DNA of 64,000 nt. Origin: Onthophagus taurus (taxonomy: Eukaryota; Arthropoda; Insecta; Coleoptera; Scarabaeidae). The stretch is from the NCBI RefSeq assembly GCF_036711975.1, contig NC_091973.1:16740001-16804000 (forward strand). Reading direction: 5' to 3'. The position numbers and the translations under genes were made by a program. Shown one piece after another: positions 28,821-40,790 of this stretch; within the stretch, counting starts at the first letter, position 1, and each line of letters opens with the position of its first letter. Under the pieces are notes generated by a model. It was not told where the DNA came from. It saw only the letters and a program-made list of their open reading frames with translations, and made no database searches.

Positions 28821-31800
28821 TGGAAGATGCTAAAAAAATGATAATCAGGAGAATGACTAATGATGTTAAAAAATCAACATTAAAAGTTAATGCTGTGTTT
28901 TGTGGCGAATTAGTAACTAAGAAAACGGGGATGGAAGTATTTGAATTTAAATATATAAATACCAAAAATGTCCCAATTTATACCAACACCAATTTAGAAG
29001 AATAGTTTAAGAATAACATTCAAGACCCCGTTCTTCTAAAAGATCTTGAAGAATCTTAAGAAAAAGATAGTGGATGGGCATTAAATGCTATCGTAAACCT
29101 ACAGGTGCACATTAATAAATTCACTCCACAACTTGGGTCGTCATACATTGAATTACCGAGGGCCCTTAGGCTGAAGCGCGCTTGCGTAAATGTGAAGAAC
29201 GATGATGAAGCATGCTTTGTGTGGGCAGTGACTTCAGCACTTCATCCAGTCAATTATAACACCGAACGAATTTGTATGTATCCACATTACTCAGAAGTTT
29301 TAAATATGAAAAACATAACAATGCCCGTAGTCATGAAACAAATCCTCTGATTTGAACAACAAAACGATGTGTCGGTATAATGTAGTTCCTTGCTATCTAA
29401 CTAGGGGGAAAAGAGACAGACATGTTAACCTACTACTCATCCAAGATAAATATGTGAACGTAGAAGATGGTGATGATGATGAATTCAAATCGAGATTTCA
29501 CTACGTTTGGATAAAAAATTTATCCCGGCTAGTGTCATCCCAATTATCGATACATCATAGGAAAAAATATTTCTGTGAACGTTGCCTTCATTATTTTTAC
29601 ACTTCCACTGGTCTAGAAAAACATGTGGAGAATTGTACTAAAATGAATGAATGCCGCATCCGGATGCCGAAAGAAGGGGAAACGGTATATTTCAAGAGTT
29701 TTCAAAAAAAGAACCGGTTCCATTTGTAGTGTATGCGGATCTATAATGTCTTCTAATACCGACAACAAATACTGGTATACAACATAAGCCATATAGAGCT
29801 TTTACAAATCATATACGGGCGAGAACTGTCAGCAGTGGTTTGCGACCGAAATGAAGCAGCTGGCTGAAGATGTCGAAACTATATTCCCATGTCCCTTACC
29901 CATGGAACCTCTTACCGAAGCGCAAGAACTGGAGTTTCGTTCATTACCATGCTGTCATATATGCGAAAACCCCTTTGACGTGGGTGACGTCAGGGTTTGA
30001 GACCATTGTCACCTTACTGGAAAGTATCGAGGAGCTGCGTATGAGGATTGCAACAGTAACTATCAGGATAGTCACGTGATTCCAGTAGTCTTTCATAATT
30101 TAAGTGGGTACGATAGTCACTTTATTATAAAGAATCTAACAAAAGATTTCGAAGGACGCATCGATTTGCTATCTATAAATAAGGAGCGATACATTTTTTT
30201 TACTAAAAATATAGACCAAAATTTAATTAAATTCCGTTTTATTGATTCATTTCGATTCATAGCATCGAGTTTAGATAAATTGGCAAGCTATATAGATTCC
30301 TTTTCAAATTTAAAAAAACAATTTCCAAATTTAGATGAATCTAAATTCAATTTATTAACGCGTAAAGGAGTGTTTCCTTATGATTACTTGGACTCTATTA
30401 CAAAATTAAATCAAACTGCATTACCGGATGAATCTAAAATTTATAACTCTATGACCGACAGTCACATTACAGATACTGATTATACGTATGCTAATGAAGT
30501 GTGGAACGCTTTCGGCTGTCAAAATTTAGGAAATTATAGTGATTTATATTTGAAAATAGATATTTTGTTATTAGCAGACGTATTCGAGCAATTTCGGGCT
30601 AGCTGCTTGAATTCGTATAGCTTAGATCCGGCTCATTACTATACATTTCCCGGGTATACATGGGACTGCATGCTGAAGTATACGAGGGTAAAACTTGAGC
30701 TATTAACGGATATTGATATGACAATGTTTATAGAGCGAGGTATACGAGGAGGTCTAAGCCAGTGTTCGAAACGTCACGCCTCAGCTAATAATAAATATCT
30801 ACGTAATTATAAATCAGATGAGCCATCAAAATTTATAATTTATGATGATATCAATAATCAATATGGATGAGCAATGTCTCAGTACTTACCATATGGCGGA
30901 TTTAAGTGGGTTGAGGGAAACAACATCAACTTCAATGTACCTGAGGATAACCCTGAAGGTTACATTTTAGAAGTTGATCTCGAGTACTCTGAATCCATTC
31001 ATGAACATCGCACACCTCCAAATTCAAAACTAACCAAATTAATGGACACTTTATATAATAAAGAGCGATTCGTGTTGCATTATCGTAATTTACAACAAGC
31101 GATTGAAAATGGTTTAATTTTAACAAAAATTCATCGTGTTTTGGAATTTAAACAGTCAGCTTGGTTGAAATCATATATAGATTTAAACACTAAATTTAGA
31201 ACCGTGGTGATTAATGACTTCGAGAAAAATTTATTCAAATTAATGCACAACGCCGTATTTGGCCAAACGATGGAAAATATTCGAAAACATTCCATTGTGA
31301 AGCTTGTGGCAAAATTCGATTCCATTGTGATCGCGAAACCAAATTTCAAATCCTCAACTATTTTCGATGAAAATTTAGTTGCTATAGAGCTCAATAAAAC
31401 GGAAATTTATTTTAATAAACCCATCTACGTTGGTATGTGTATTTTAAATATATCAAAATTAAAAATTTATGTTTTTCATTATTCGTATATGAGGAGACGA
31501 TTTGGTAACAAGGCCAGAATCTGCTACACCGATACAGATTCCGTTATATACGAAGTCGAATGCAAGGATTTATATGAAGTGATTCGATGTGATGCTTCAA
31601 AATATTTCGATACTAGTGATTATCCTGAAAATAATGTCTATAACATTCCTCGTGTAAATAAAAAAGTTCTCAGTATCATGAAAGATGAGAACGCCGGTAA
31701 GGTAATGACTGAATTTGTGAGGTTGGGATGGTAGATGTACACATGCCGAGTGGAGGAGGAAGATAAAGTTAAAAAAGCTAAAGGCATAAAAACATCCATT

Positions 31801-32094
31801 GTTAAAAACGTAATCAGTTTCGATGATTACTTAGTATGTCTGCGAGAGAACAAAGAAATGCTCGTCACCCAAAAATTGTTTCAATCGCGAAACCACCAAG
31901 TATCAACAATTGCGCAAACCAAAACTGCACTTAGTTCTCACGACGATAAAATATGTATTATTCCGGGGACAGTTGATACTCTACCCTGGGGACATACCCT
32001 GGCGCATCTCATCATGGTGTTAACAGGTGTAGATCGAATTAAACTCTCTTTATTAAGCAATATAATTTCTCAAGAATTGATAAGACAACGTTAG
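28820..32094 (+). pseudogene. Protein-primed DNA polymerase B (Polinton), decayed
   Basis: It can be followed for about 3.2 kb through many stops. In order: N-terminal domain (28820-29350), a C2H2-like finger YFCERCLHYF...GLEKHVENC (about 29570-29640), the first exonuclease motif (VYAD near 29730, where the following conserved Glu codon is a TAA), an HNH-like CHICENPFDVG...CHLTGKYRGAAYEDC region (29950-30040), the second exonuclease block NLSGYDSHF, NYSDLYLKIDILLLADVF, polymerase motif A (YDDINNQYG, followed by a TGA), motif B (MHNAVFGQTMENI) and motif C (YTDTDSVIYEV, about 31524), and the thumb. It would replicate Polinton DNA by protein priming; this copy is dead. Confidence 0.9.
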
Positions 32095-32095
32095 T

Positions 32096-32735
32096 TTGGA
32101 GCCTGCCTACCAACATCTTTAATGTTTTGTGATGAAGCAAAAATTGGGGTGTCAGCCGAAAATGTTGTGTGGTTATATGAAACATAAGGTTCTCATAAAG
32201 CGTTGGGTAAACAATTTGTAAAAAATAATAATATTGTTTAATCGTTAACTATAACGCTCCTCTACCACACTTACATGTTAATTAAAATTTTTGAATTGTA
32301 ATACTAATGATAAATCTTCCTTATTCACTTTATGTAATTTATGGTTTTTAAATAAATATATAATACAAATTCCCAAGAATTGATAAGCCAACATTATTTT
32401 GGAGCCTGCCTACCAACATCTTTAATGTTTTGCGATGAAGTAAGAAAATTGGGGTATCAGCCAAAAATGTGATAAATTTTTCGGTTTATTTTTCGATTTG
32501 AAGCGTCGTTAACGAGATATTTACCATTTTATAACCTCCAAGCCAAACGCTTTATGTCCTAACATATCAAGGTCTTGATGTGTCGATGATGACGTTATAA
32601 TGATAAGGTCCATCGACCAGTTAGCTCATCCAAAATTTCACGCCAAAACGAGGGTTCTTAAGGAGGTATTAGTGATGGAGATAAAATGTGATTTCGGACC
32701 ATTATGTTAAATCTTATGGGATTTTGGTCTAGAAC
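32096..32735 (+). repeat. Polinton-derived dispersed repeats
   Basis: GGAGCCTGCCTACCAACATC appears twice (near 32098 and 32401), and 32220-32735 is collinear with 18535-19150. The palindromic centre is decayed here (GATGACGTTATAATG). It ends with the same GGTCTAGAACTAGCG fusion to the ATPase fragment. Confidence 0.7.
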
Positions 32736-32952
32736 TAGCGTTGATAGTTTCTACATATGTCAATCTTATGCACGAATTCCTAAGTATCTAATACGAGATA
32801 ACGCCAATTTTATTATTCTATTCAAACAAGACAATTTAAATTTACAACACGTGTATGATGAACATGTCGGTACGGATCTAACATTTGACAAATTCAAATT
32901 AATGTGTATCGAATGCTGGAAGGATCCATTCTTCAATGTGTCGCCAACGTGA
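32731..32952 (+). pseudogene. Second ATPase C-terminal fragment
   Basis: The plus frame reads SFYICQSYARIPKYLIRDN and NLNLQHVYDEHVGTDLTFDK, nearly identical to 19151-19402 and with the same left breakpoint, so both derive from one rearranged ancestor. It is cut off after ECWKDP at about 32930 by unrelated DNA. Confidence 0.8.
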
Positions 32953-33173
32953 ATAGACGTGTGGGGAGACCGGTCCTGTGTGTTTAAGTATTGTGCACCT
33001 AATATTCGGGATTTACGACGGTGTTTACCGTCGGATTACTACTCAGATTATTACGTAGATCAATCTAATTCATTTATCGATCATAATGTTCTCTAATGAT
33101 CAAATGAAACAACTGAAATGTAAAATCACGGAAATTCTCAGATGGCGAAGTTATAAAGTCGCTTTCTGAATCG

Positions 33174-33740
33174 ATGTCGGCGTTGGTTATCGAACATGTA
33201 GCCGGTGAAATCAAGCGGGTCTCCGAGAAGGTAGTGAAATTGGAAGAAGAAAACAAGTCTCTGGTTAAAAAAATCGAAGTGTTGAACAACACGCTAGAAG
33301 TGTCCATGCAAAAAACGGATGACTTAGAACAATATTCCAGGCGTAACTGCCTCCGCATTTTGGGTGTTCCGGAAGAAGGAGGAAAAGTGATTGAAAGAGT
33401 ATTGTTCAAAATTTTCTCTGAAAAAATGAATTTGGCAATTTCCCCTGATGCCATCGACAGAGCTCACCGTGTTAGTAAAGTATCTACCCGCCGGACAAGT
33501 AACCGTAAAAAAAATAAAGAGCCTTTCAAAGAGCCAACTAGACCGATAATAGTCAAGTTCGTCAGCTATCGGGATCGTAAAAAAGTAAATGATATGAAAA
33601 GAAAGCTCAAATCAACAGGTATCACCATCAGAGAGGACTTATCAGTATTTAGGCGCGATCTATATAAAAAAGACGGTAAGATTTTTGTAAATAATAATAA
33701 CGAAATTAAAATTATTACATCGTCAAAAGATCTCGAATAA
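33174..33740 (+). CDS. LINE ORF1 (L1-ORF1-like RNA-binding protein)
   Basis: 188 codons. A coiled coil (KRVSEKVVKLEEENKSL) is followed by DLEQYSRRNCLRILGVPE and an RRM/CTD-like region with RPIIVKFVSYRDRKKV and TIREDLSVFRRDL. This is the ORF1 type of CR1/Jockey-like LINEs, a trimeric RNA chaperone. The start may lie further upstream, as the frame here begins at an internal ATG. It belongs with the endonuclease at 34141. Confidence 0.75.
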   Translation: MSALVIEHVAGEIKRVSEKVVKLEEENKSLVKKIEVLNNTLEVSMQKTDDLEQYSRRNCLRILGVPEEGGKVIERVLFKIFSEKMNLAISPDAIDRAHRVSKVSTRRTSNRKKNKEPFKEPTRPIIVKFVSYRDRKKVNDMKRKLKSTGITIREDLSVFRRDLYKKDGKIFVNNNNEIKIITSSKDLE

Positions 33741-34140
33741 TATCCTACAAATAATACTCGAGTGCGCTTCGTTTCTTTGCATTGTTTACTTTTGGTCTTG
33801 TTAAAAATATCTCTTATACCTAGTGCTTAGTCTGCTCACACAGTTTCTTTTTATTTGGAAATATAGTTTCACCTTCTATTATAACTATTGATATATTTAA
33901 GCGTAAATAAGTCTAGTTATCTTTTCTAGTTTTTTCCATCATACGATCTTTTACTTTAAATAATATACTTTGTTTTTAATTGTTACTTTCCGTATATTTA
34001 AACTTAAATAAGTCTAGTTATTTATTTTTTTCTTGCTTTTGTCGTTTCTCCGTCATTATTTTGTTAATTAAGGTTTTTCAAATAAATTGATTAGGATTAT
34101 GTTATTTGTTATTTTTAGTTATACATAGTATTAATTAGAA

Positions 34141-34784
34141 TTGATGTCACGGAATCTGCGGTGTTGGCATCTGAATGTGCGCTCGTTAAGACCCAAATTT
34201 ATTGAACTTGCTTTGCTGATTCTTGAACATGAGTTTGATGTTTTCGCAGTTACAGAGACCTGGCTAAATCCGATTATGCCTGATAAAGATCTCCTTTTCA
34301 ACGGTTTCCAGATTTGCAGAAGGGATCGAATGGACAGGGGAGGGGGAGTTTGTTTCTATATACGTTCTTTCTTGAAATGGGAATTGTTACCAGTTCTGAA
34401 TACACTTGAGCAGTTGTGGTTAAAGATCTATGTGAACATAAGTCAATTTGCTGTGGAGTAATTTATAGGCCACCAAACACTAATAATGAGGATTTTTTAT
34501 CATTATTTGAAGACACTCTGGCTTCTATAACCCCCTTAGCGAATGAGCTGCTCTATATGGGAGATCTGAACATTGACCATCTGAAGCCGGATGGCGGGGA
34601 TGCTCGAGAGCTGCTGCACACGATAGAAATATTTGGTTTACATAATATAATCTCTGAACCAACCCGCATAACCCAGTCTTCTTTTTCTCTTATTGATCTA
34701 ATCTTAGTGAGCAATGACGATATAATAATCGACTCCGGAATTGTACATACACCTGATATTTCTGATCACGAACTAATTTTCTGA
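34141..34784 (+). pseudogene. LINE ORF2 endonuclease domain, truncated
   Basis: Two frames joined near 34420-34460 encode an apurinic-like endonuclease: LNVRSLRPKF, VFAVTETWL, RGGGVCFYIR, GVIYRPPN, LLYMGDLNIDHL and PDISDHELIF (the conserved SDH near the end). The reverse transcriptase is missing; the sequence stops at about 34785 where an opposite-strand LINE begins. Confidence 0.85.
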
Positions 34785-37527
34785 AGCTCTGGTTGTAAGT
34801 ATTAAGAACTCGTATGATTGGCGAATTAGAATAAGTATTCGTATTAGATGTGCGCAAACGAAAAGTGATATTATTCCGGGTGAAGCGCTGTGGAATATTA
34901 AAATTCAGCTCGGATAAAAGATCGGGGGCATCCAGCATGCCGTTAACAATTTTGAAAAGAAATACCAGGTCAGACAAGAACCGCCGTTGCCTTAAAGGCA
35001 ATAGGTTGAAAACCGTACAGCGTCTGTCGTAATCGCAGTACGGAAGATAATATTTATACGCCAAGTGACGAATAAAGCGACGTTGAATGGCTTCGATGCG
35101 ATCACGATAGACGGCGTACATGGGACTCCACACCACAGAACCATAGCTTAATACACTGTTTACAAATGCCATATAAAGGGACTTTATACAGGTAACATTG
35201 GTGAAATTTCTGCTTATTCTGATAACGAACCCCAAGTTACGTAATGCTTTTTTCACCATAAGGTCGATATGAAGGTGGAATCGCAGTTTGGAATCAAGAG
35301 TAATACCAAGATCCTTCACTCTGTCAGTGGACGCAATAGCTCTGCCGTTAAAACTGTAATAAAAGTTAACCGGATATCGTTTCCATGTAAACGTAATTTT
35401 TTAACATTTGTCGTAATTAAGATGAAGTTTGTTGACGAGACAGTAGTCATGCAAACGGTCAAGGTCTTGCTGAAGCCGTAGACAGTCGCGACTTGATGTT
35501 ATATTTGTAAATATTTTATTATCATCTGCATACAGCAGGAATTTGGAAAACTTAAAGCAGGAAGCAATATCATTAATATAAATTAAAAATAATGTTGGTC
35601 CAAGATGGCTGCCTTGAGGCACACCGGAAGAGATGGACTTATAACTGGATAGAAAGCTACCAACCTTGATTGCCTGACTTCTATCTGATAAATATGATAT
35701 AATCCAGTGAACGATGCCATTTGGGATGTTAAAGGAAGAGAGTTTTTGAACAAGAATTGTATGGTCAATCTTGTCGAAAGCTTTAGAATAATCTGTGTAA
35801 ATAGCATCGACTTGAGAGTTTTCATTTAGGCCAGAATGAATAAAATTAACGTAGGATACCAAATTAGTCTCAGTCGATCGTCCGGGCAAGAAATCGTGTT
35901 GTTCATGAATAAAAGAGTGAGTAATCGACTGGCTAAAGTATTCCTGGACAATTTTCTCAAAAACCTTGGGAATAGCCCAAAGAATAGAAATCGGGCGGTA
36001 ATTTGAAACCAACTGCTTGTCGCAGGATTTAAATTTAATTTTAAATTGGGACGACGAAAGCCGCCTTCCACTTGCTCGGAAATGCCCCTTCAAGTAATGA
36101 CTTCGAAAAAATTAAAAACAGGGGTGAAGACAGTTCACTAGCAAACTCCTTTAGGAAGGAATACCATCTGGACCTGGGCTAGTGGACTTGTCAAGGTGTG
36201 ACAGAATGTTAAGAACCGCATCCACAGAAAACCAAGGTGAAACACCCGTGCCACCGGGAATCGCTGAACGATCGATGGTGCCATCTACAAAAACCGACGA
36301 GAAGTACTCTCCGAACGCAGATGAGATAACAGGACCCGAGTTCACAGTCGATCCATCAGCAGAAATCATGGATGCTGGCATGCCAGACGCAGAACCCTTT
36401 TTCGAATTAATGAAGGACCAGATCTCCCTCGGGTTCCCGGACACCCCCGCCTGAACGGAATTCAGATAGGCTCTGTGATCAATAGCTATTAATCTCTTTG
36501 ATCTAGATCGTAAGATAGCGAAAGTCAAGTAATCATTGTGATGACCTGAGGATTTCCATTTTTTGTGAAAACGTAGCTTCTCTTTAACAACTCTAATGGT
36601 AGAGCGTTTGTACCAATGAGGAAAGCGTTCTCTGGGTAAGGCGCGCATAGGAACATCTTTATTAATTATATAATTAACGCGCTCATAAAACGCCTCAACC
36701 ATGCTCTCTACGTTCATCCCCGCAAAGACAAACCGCCATTCAATCCTATTCAAGAAATTTCTTATATTTCCAGAATTAGCCTTATTAAAGAGACGGCTAA
36801 TTTTAGGCCCATCATTCAAATAAGTTGCGATACGTGGTACAAAAAATTCAAAGGGTGGATGGTGACTGTCGGGATCCACAAATGGATCCATGCAGGGATG
36901 GATGCTCTCAACGCGTCCATTAGCACATAATATAAGATCCAAAATTCTAGAATTATTATTCAAAACATTATTAAATTGACCAAAATTACAATATGAATAG
37001 ACGGTAAGAAATTCCACGGCACGACGATCGGAACCTCCCAGGGGCATCAACGCGCAATCACCCTCGGACGCAGTCCATGAAATCGTTGGTAGGTTGAAGT
37101 CACCCACAATAATAATCATTAAATCCGGATAGGTATCACGCACGGTAGACACACTGGACAAAAACACATCTAGTGCCTCGTCGGCAGTGGGAGGGAGGTA
37201 AACACAACACAAAAGAAAATGCGCTTGACCGCTCTGCACCTTTAGCCACAGATCCTCAGCATCGCTATGGAGATTTGGCATAGGAACGGAATTCCTAGGA
37301 ATAGGAATACCATGGCGGGTAGCAATAAGAACTCCACCACCGTCCTTCTTCGTAGACACAGTAGATTCTCTGTCCCGACGATGTATAGAATATGATGAAT
37401 TGAGCAGCTCCCCGTCGGATATAGTGCTGTTGAGAAAGGTTTCGGTTAGGCAGATAATATCCGACAATTCATACGCCTTATGAATTAATTGAGGAAGTGG
37501 TCGTCTTGGAACGAAGACCACGGACAT
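34690..37527 (-). pseudogene. LINE ORF2 (endonuclease and reverse transcriptase), minus strand
   Basis: Endonuclease at 37527-36151 (SDIICLTETFLNS, RRDRES, GGGVLIATR, CCVYLPPT, MIIIVGDFNLP, PDSHHPPFEFF) plus the linker to DKSTSPGPDGIPS. The RT follows in other frames at 36093-35401 (VSNYRPISILW, YTDYSKAFDKIDH, SSGVPQGSHLGP, FLLYADDNKIF) and the C-terminal domain at 35319-34785 (LGITLDSKLRFHLHI, YGSVVWSPMY). There are frame changes near 36150, 36093 and 35400. It is a Jockey/CR1-type LINE. The true 3' end is lost at about 34785. Confidence 0.88.
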
Positions 37528-37604
37528 TCTGGTAATAGAAGCTAAGATCCATAAATGAAGGTGACAGGTTCAAAAAACATAACAAATAGAGAAAAACAAG
37601 AAAT

Positions 37605-38533
37605 CTATAATTGCTTCAAATCGGCCAAGGACTTAATAACCAATAATCTTGCTCTGTCATCCCGTCTCACATGGATCACACATCCCTTCGTCCAGACATA
37701 TTTATAGTTTTTCTCCCTTGCGATTACTCGAGCTTTATTAAAAAGATCCATATTTTTAGCTGTGAGATGTTCGTTAATGTACAATTTGTTATCAGCGATA
37801 TCCGGCAGTGACAAACCGTGTTCCGACTATATAATTTGGCCAATATAATTCTAGATGTAAACTTAACAATAATGGACTTAACGCGTGGTTTATCTTTTTC
37901 AAAGGATGGTCTATGAGGCAAGCGGTGGATGGCATCAAAATCGGAAGCTGCAATGGAAGAGTTGATGGTCGCAGCAATGGTTGATACAATAGCAGAAAGA
38001 TTTTCACCTTCACGTGCAGGAACTCCCGAGATAATCAAATTATTGTACCGCGAATACTGTTCCAAGTGATCAAGACGATTCTCCACCGTGACTAGATCGG
38101 CCTTAAGCTTTGTATTTTCGGTGGCCAGTACGTCGACCTGCTTGATTTTATCGCTAAAATTGTTTAGGGTCCGTTCAAAATCCGTGATCTTGTCCCCGTA
38201 GAACGAAATAGACTTTAAAATTTCATCGTATTTATCCGATAAATTCTCTACGTCGCTCTGGATGGAAGACAAAAGGTGATACAATTGAACATTGCTAGGA
38301 CCATTTGATGGTTGTGAAGCAAGATTTTCATCGTCAATAATGACGAATTTATCTAAGGTACCCCGACAATTGGAGCACTTCCAAAAGACGTCTCCCGCCT
38401 TAATTTTCTCGAGCGTATCGGAGAAAATTTTGACGCACTTGGCGTGAAAGTTGCCGTGGCAGCCGCTGCACTGAAGGCCCAGACTCTTGGACGATAAGCG
38501 AGACGAGCAAATCTTACACCCCGACATCGCCAC
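37605..38533 (-). pseudogene. LINE ORF1 with PHD finger
   Basis: It starts ATG 38533. Residues 6-60 form a PHD-type zinc finger (CKICSS...CSGCHGNFHAKC...WKCSNC). A coiled coil follows, then LDHLEQYSRYNNLIISGVPA and an RNA-binding CTD (RVKSIIVKFTSRIILAKL). A frame change at about 37810 separates the last block (LPDIADNKLYINEHLTAKNM, from 37814). ORF1 proteins with PHD fingers are known from some insect and echinoderm LINEs; a chromatin-reading role in target choice is inferred. Confidence 0.8.
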
Positions 38534-38816
38534 GGCCGGTATGGGGATACCGGTTCCACGGATTGAAGGTCAACGCGAACAAGTAAATCGCAATGCAACG
38601 GAAATTAAATTTGGACAACGATGGTTAAATAACCGTAGAAAGATAGTTAAAACACCGAACCGTACTATTAAACAACACAACACGTCAATTGGCACCAGCA
38701 AGAGATAATAAAGTTCAAAGAATAACAGTCAAATACACTTCAAAACTCGAAAAACTGAGAAAACAGAACGAGGCGTCTATACACCTCGCGCGCGTGCTCT
38801 GCCTTGGTGAAGAAGC

Positions 38817-40412
38817 GTGATTCTAGTCAATCGATCGATCGATCGTAATTCGATTACATCCCAAATCAAATATCTTCAAAAGAATTACATTGACGCAGAA
38901 CTAAACAAGGGTGATTCGATTGCTGCATGGAGAGCGTTTCGTACTATTGGCTTGTGTCGTAATAAGGAGTGTGAAATTCCAGAATCATTGTGTCGAGCTG
39001 CAGATTTGAATCATCACTTCATTAACACAATTTCGCAACCACACACCAATGATCTTGATGGCGCGAAGCACTTCTTGGATCCTTTTCTGAATTCGAATAG
39101 GAGGTATTAAATTTAACATAGTTACGGAATCCGTGGTGATAACCACTTTAAATGAATTAAAATCTAGTGCTGTGGGCTTCGATGGAATATCCTTACAAAT
39201 TCTGAAAATTTCATGTCCATTTCTGTCAAAATTTATTGCACATTTAATTAATATCTCAATTGAGCAATCAACCTTTCCATCTTGCTATAAAATTGCGACG
39301 GTTCACCCTATTTCTAAAGTTAAAGATCCCAAATCCTTTAATGATCTTCGACCAATTAGCATCTTATCGCCCATGTCCAAATTATTCGAAAAGATATTAT
39401 GGTCTCAACTAAAACTACATGTGCAGGATAACAATATTCTACCAGCGGTACAATCGGGGTTTCGGCAGGGGTATGGTTGTGTGACCGCCCTTTCGGCAAT
39501 TACGGATGATATCCTGAGAGCTACTGACAATGGGTTCCTTACAGTGTTAATCCTCTTAGATTTCAGTAAGGCTTTCGACACTGTTTGTCATTCATTACTA
39601 CTATCTATACTGCAACAATCCGGTTTGGCGGAATCTGCAATTGACTTGCTTCGAAGCTACTTATTGGATCGCAAACAATATGTACGATTGCATAATGAAT
39701 CGTCCTCATTGATGATACTAGGATCAGGAGTTGCCCAGGGATCAATATTATCACCACTCCTGTTTTCTATTTATACAGCTCATCTTATTAATGCTTTTCA
39801 CATTTGTAACATTCATTTATATGCAGACGACACGCAAGTGTATCTTTCATTTCCTCCAGATAATTTTGATGATAGCCTCAACAGGGAATTGGATGCTTTT
39901 TCTCAGCTTGCAGAAAGGTTTAACCTTAGATTGAATCCCAGTAAGTCAAAGGTTTTCGCAAACATAGTGAGAGATAGCCAGCGTGTACAATGGTATCCCT
40001 GACGATATCAAGTTGCTTCCACTGTCCCGGTTTTGGAGGTCGATGTTCTTATCTCTACGCTCGCAGCAGAACCAACAGTGATTTAACTCATTCTCTCCAG
40101 CATGTTTCAATTCAATTTTTATAAAAAAATAAAAAAAAAAGTTCAGTTTTTATTTTTAATTTTTTTAAGTATTGTGGATTAGAGTAGTTTTTTGCTTTAC
40201 CGCTTCCTTGCGTTGGTTTTTCATGTGGTATTATTGTTAATTTAGGTTAAGTTTGAGCAGAACCCGTGCGTTCTGAACTTCGCTTTTCACCTAGATGTTT
40301 GTAATTTCTCTAATGTTGGATTAATATTTTTGCACACATTACTGTCTCCGTAATTCTTTATTTAGAAATGTAAATTGTTGGGTGAAATAAAGTCATTATT
40401 ATTATTATAAAT
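38817..40412 (+). pseudogene. Third LINE: Jockey/CR1-type reverse transcriptase and tail
   Basis: The fragment begins in the linker before the RT (AWRAFRTIGLCRNKE) and, after a frame change near 39110, encodes RT at 39133-40002: SSAVGFDGISLQILK, DLRPISILSPMSKLFEK, LLDFSKAFDTVCH, GVAQGSILSPLLFSIY, HLYADDTQVYLSF. The thumb is cut by a TGA at 40000. The 3' end has AATAAAGTC followed by (ATT)n at 40388-40412, a typical CR1/Jockey-type microsatellite tail. An (ATCG)n tract lies at 38830. Confidence 0.85.
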
Positions 40413-40414
40413 AT

Positions 40415-40790
40415 AGATTTCATAATCATTCCTTTTAAAACATTACTTTATCAAAATATCCTTCATTCAACAGCCGGATGTCAGCCCGAACTGACTAATT
40501 TGTACATCTATCCGTCCATCCGTCTGTCTGTCTGTCTCTCTGTCTCAGTAATCATGCCTCTAACAGGAATCACCAAACGAAAAGATAAAGTGAAACAGGA
40601 GATTATAAAAGCTAGTAATGCGATTCGAAGGAAACATATGGCATTGGCCAAGAGGGTTCTCGGAGAATGCTATGCTCCGATTGAGCAACCCTGCACCCCG
40701 CACTCTATCCGCCCGCATAAAATGTGAATTTGGACCCCTATGTTAAATCTTATGGGATTTTGATTTAGAACGCACATAGCTATACTACTC
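40415..40790 (+). repeat. Third Polinton fragment: basic-protein start plus subterminal repeat end
   Basis: It matches 19410-19730 almost exactly (including the TCTG microsatellite and the ORF at 40557 MPLTGITKRKDKVKQEIIK), then jumps at about 40720 to the last 70 bp of the subterminal repeat (TTTGGACCCCTATG ... ATAGCTATACTAC). At 19,7xx the two parts are separated by the rest of the repeat, so this copy has an internal deletion. Confidence 0.75.

Noticed and set aside
38822..38842. ATCG tandem repeat as a possible regulatory array
   Set aside because: A simple microsatellite at a LINE junction without further structure.
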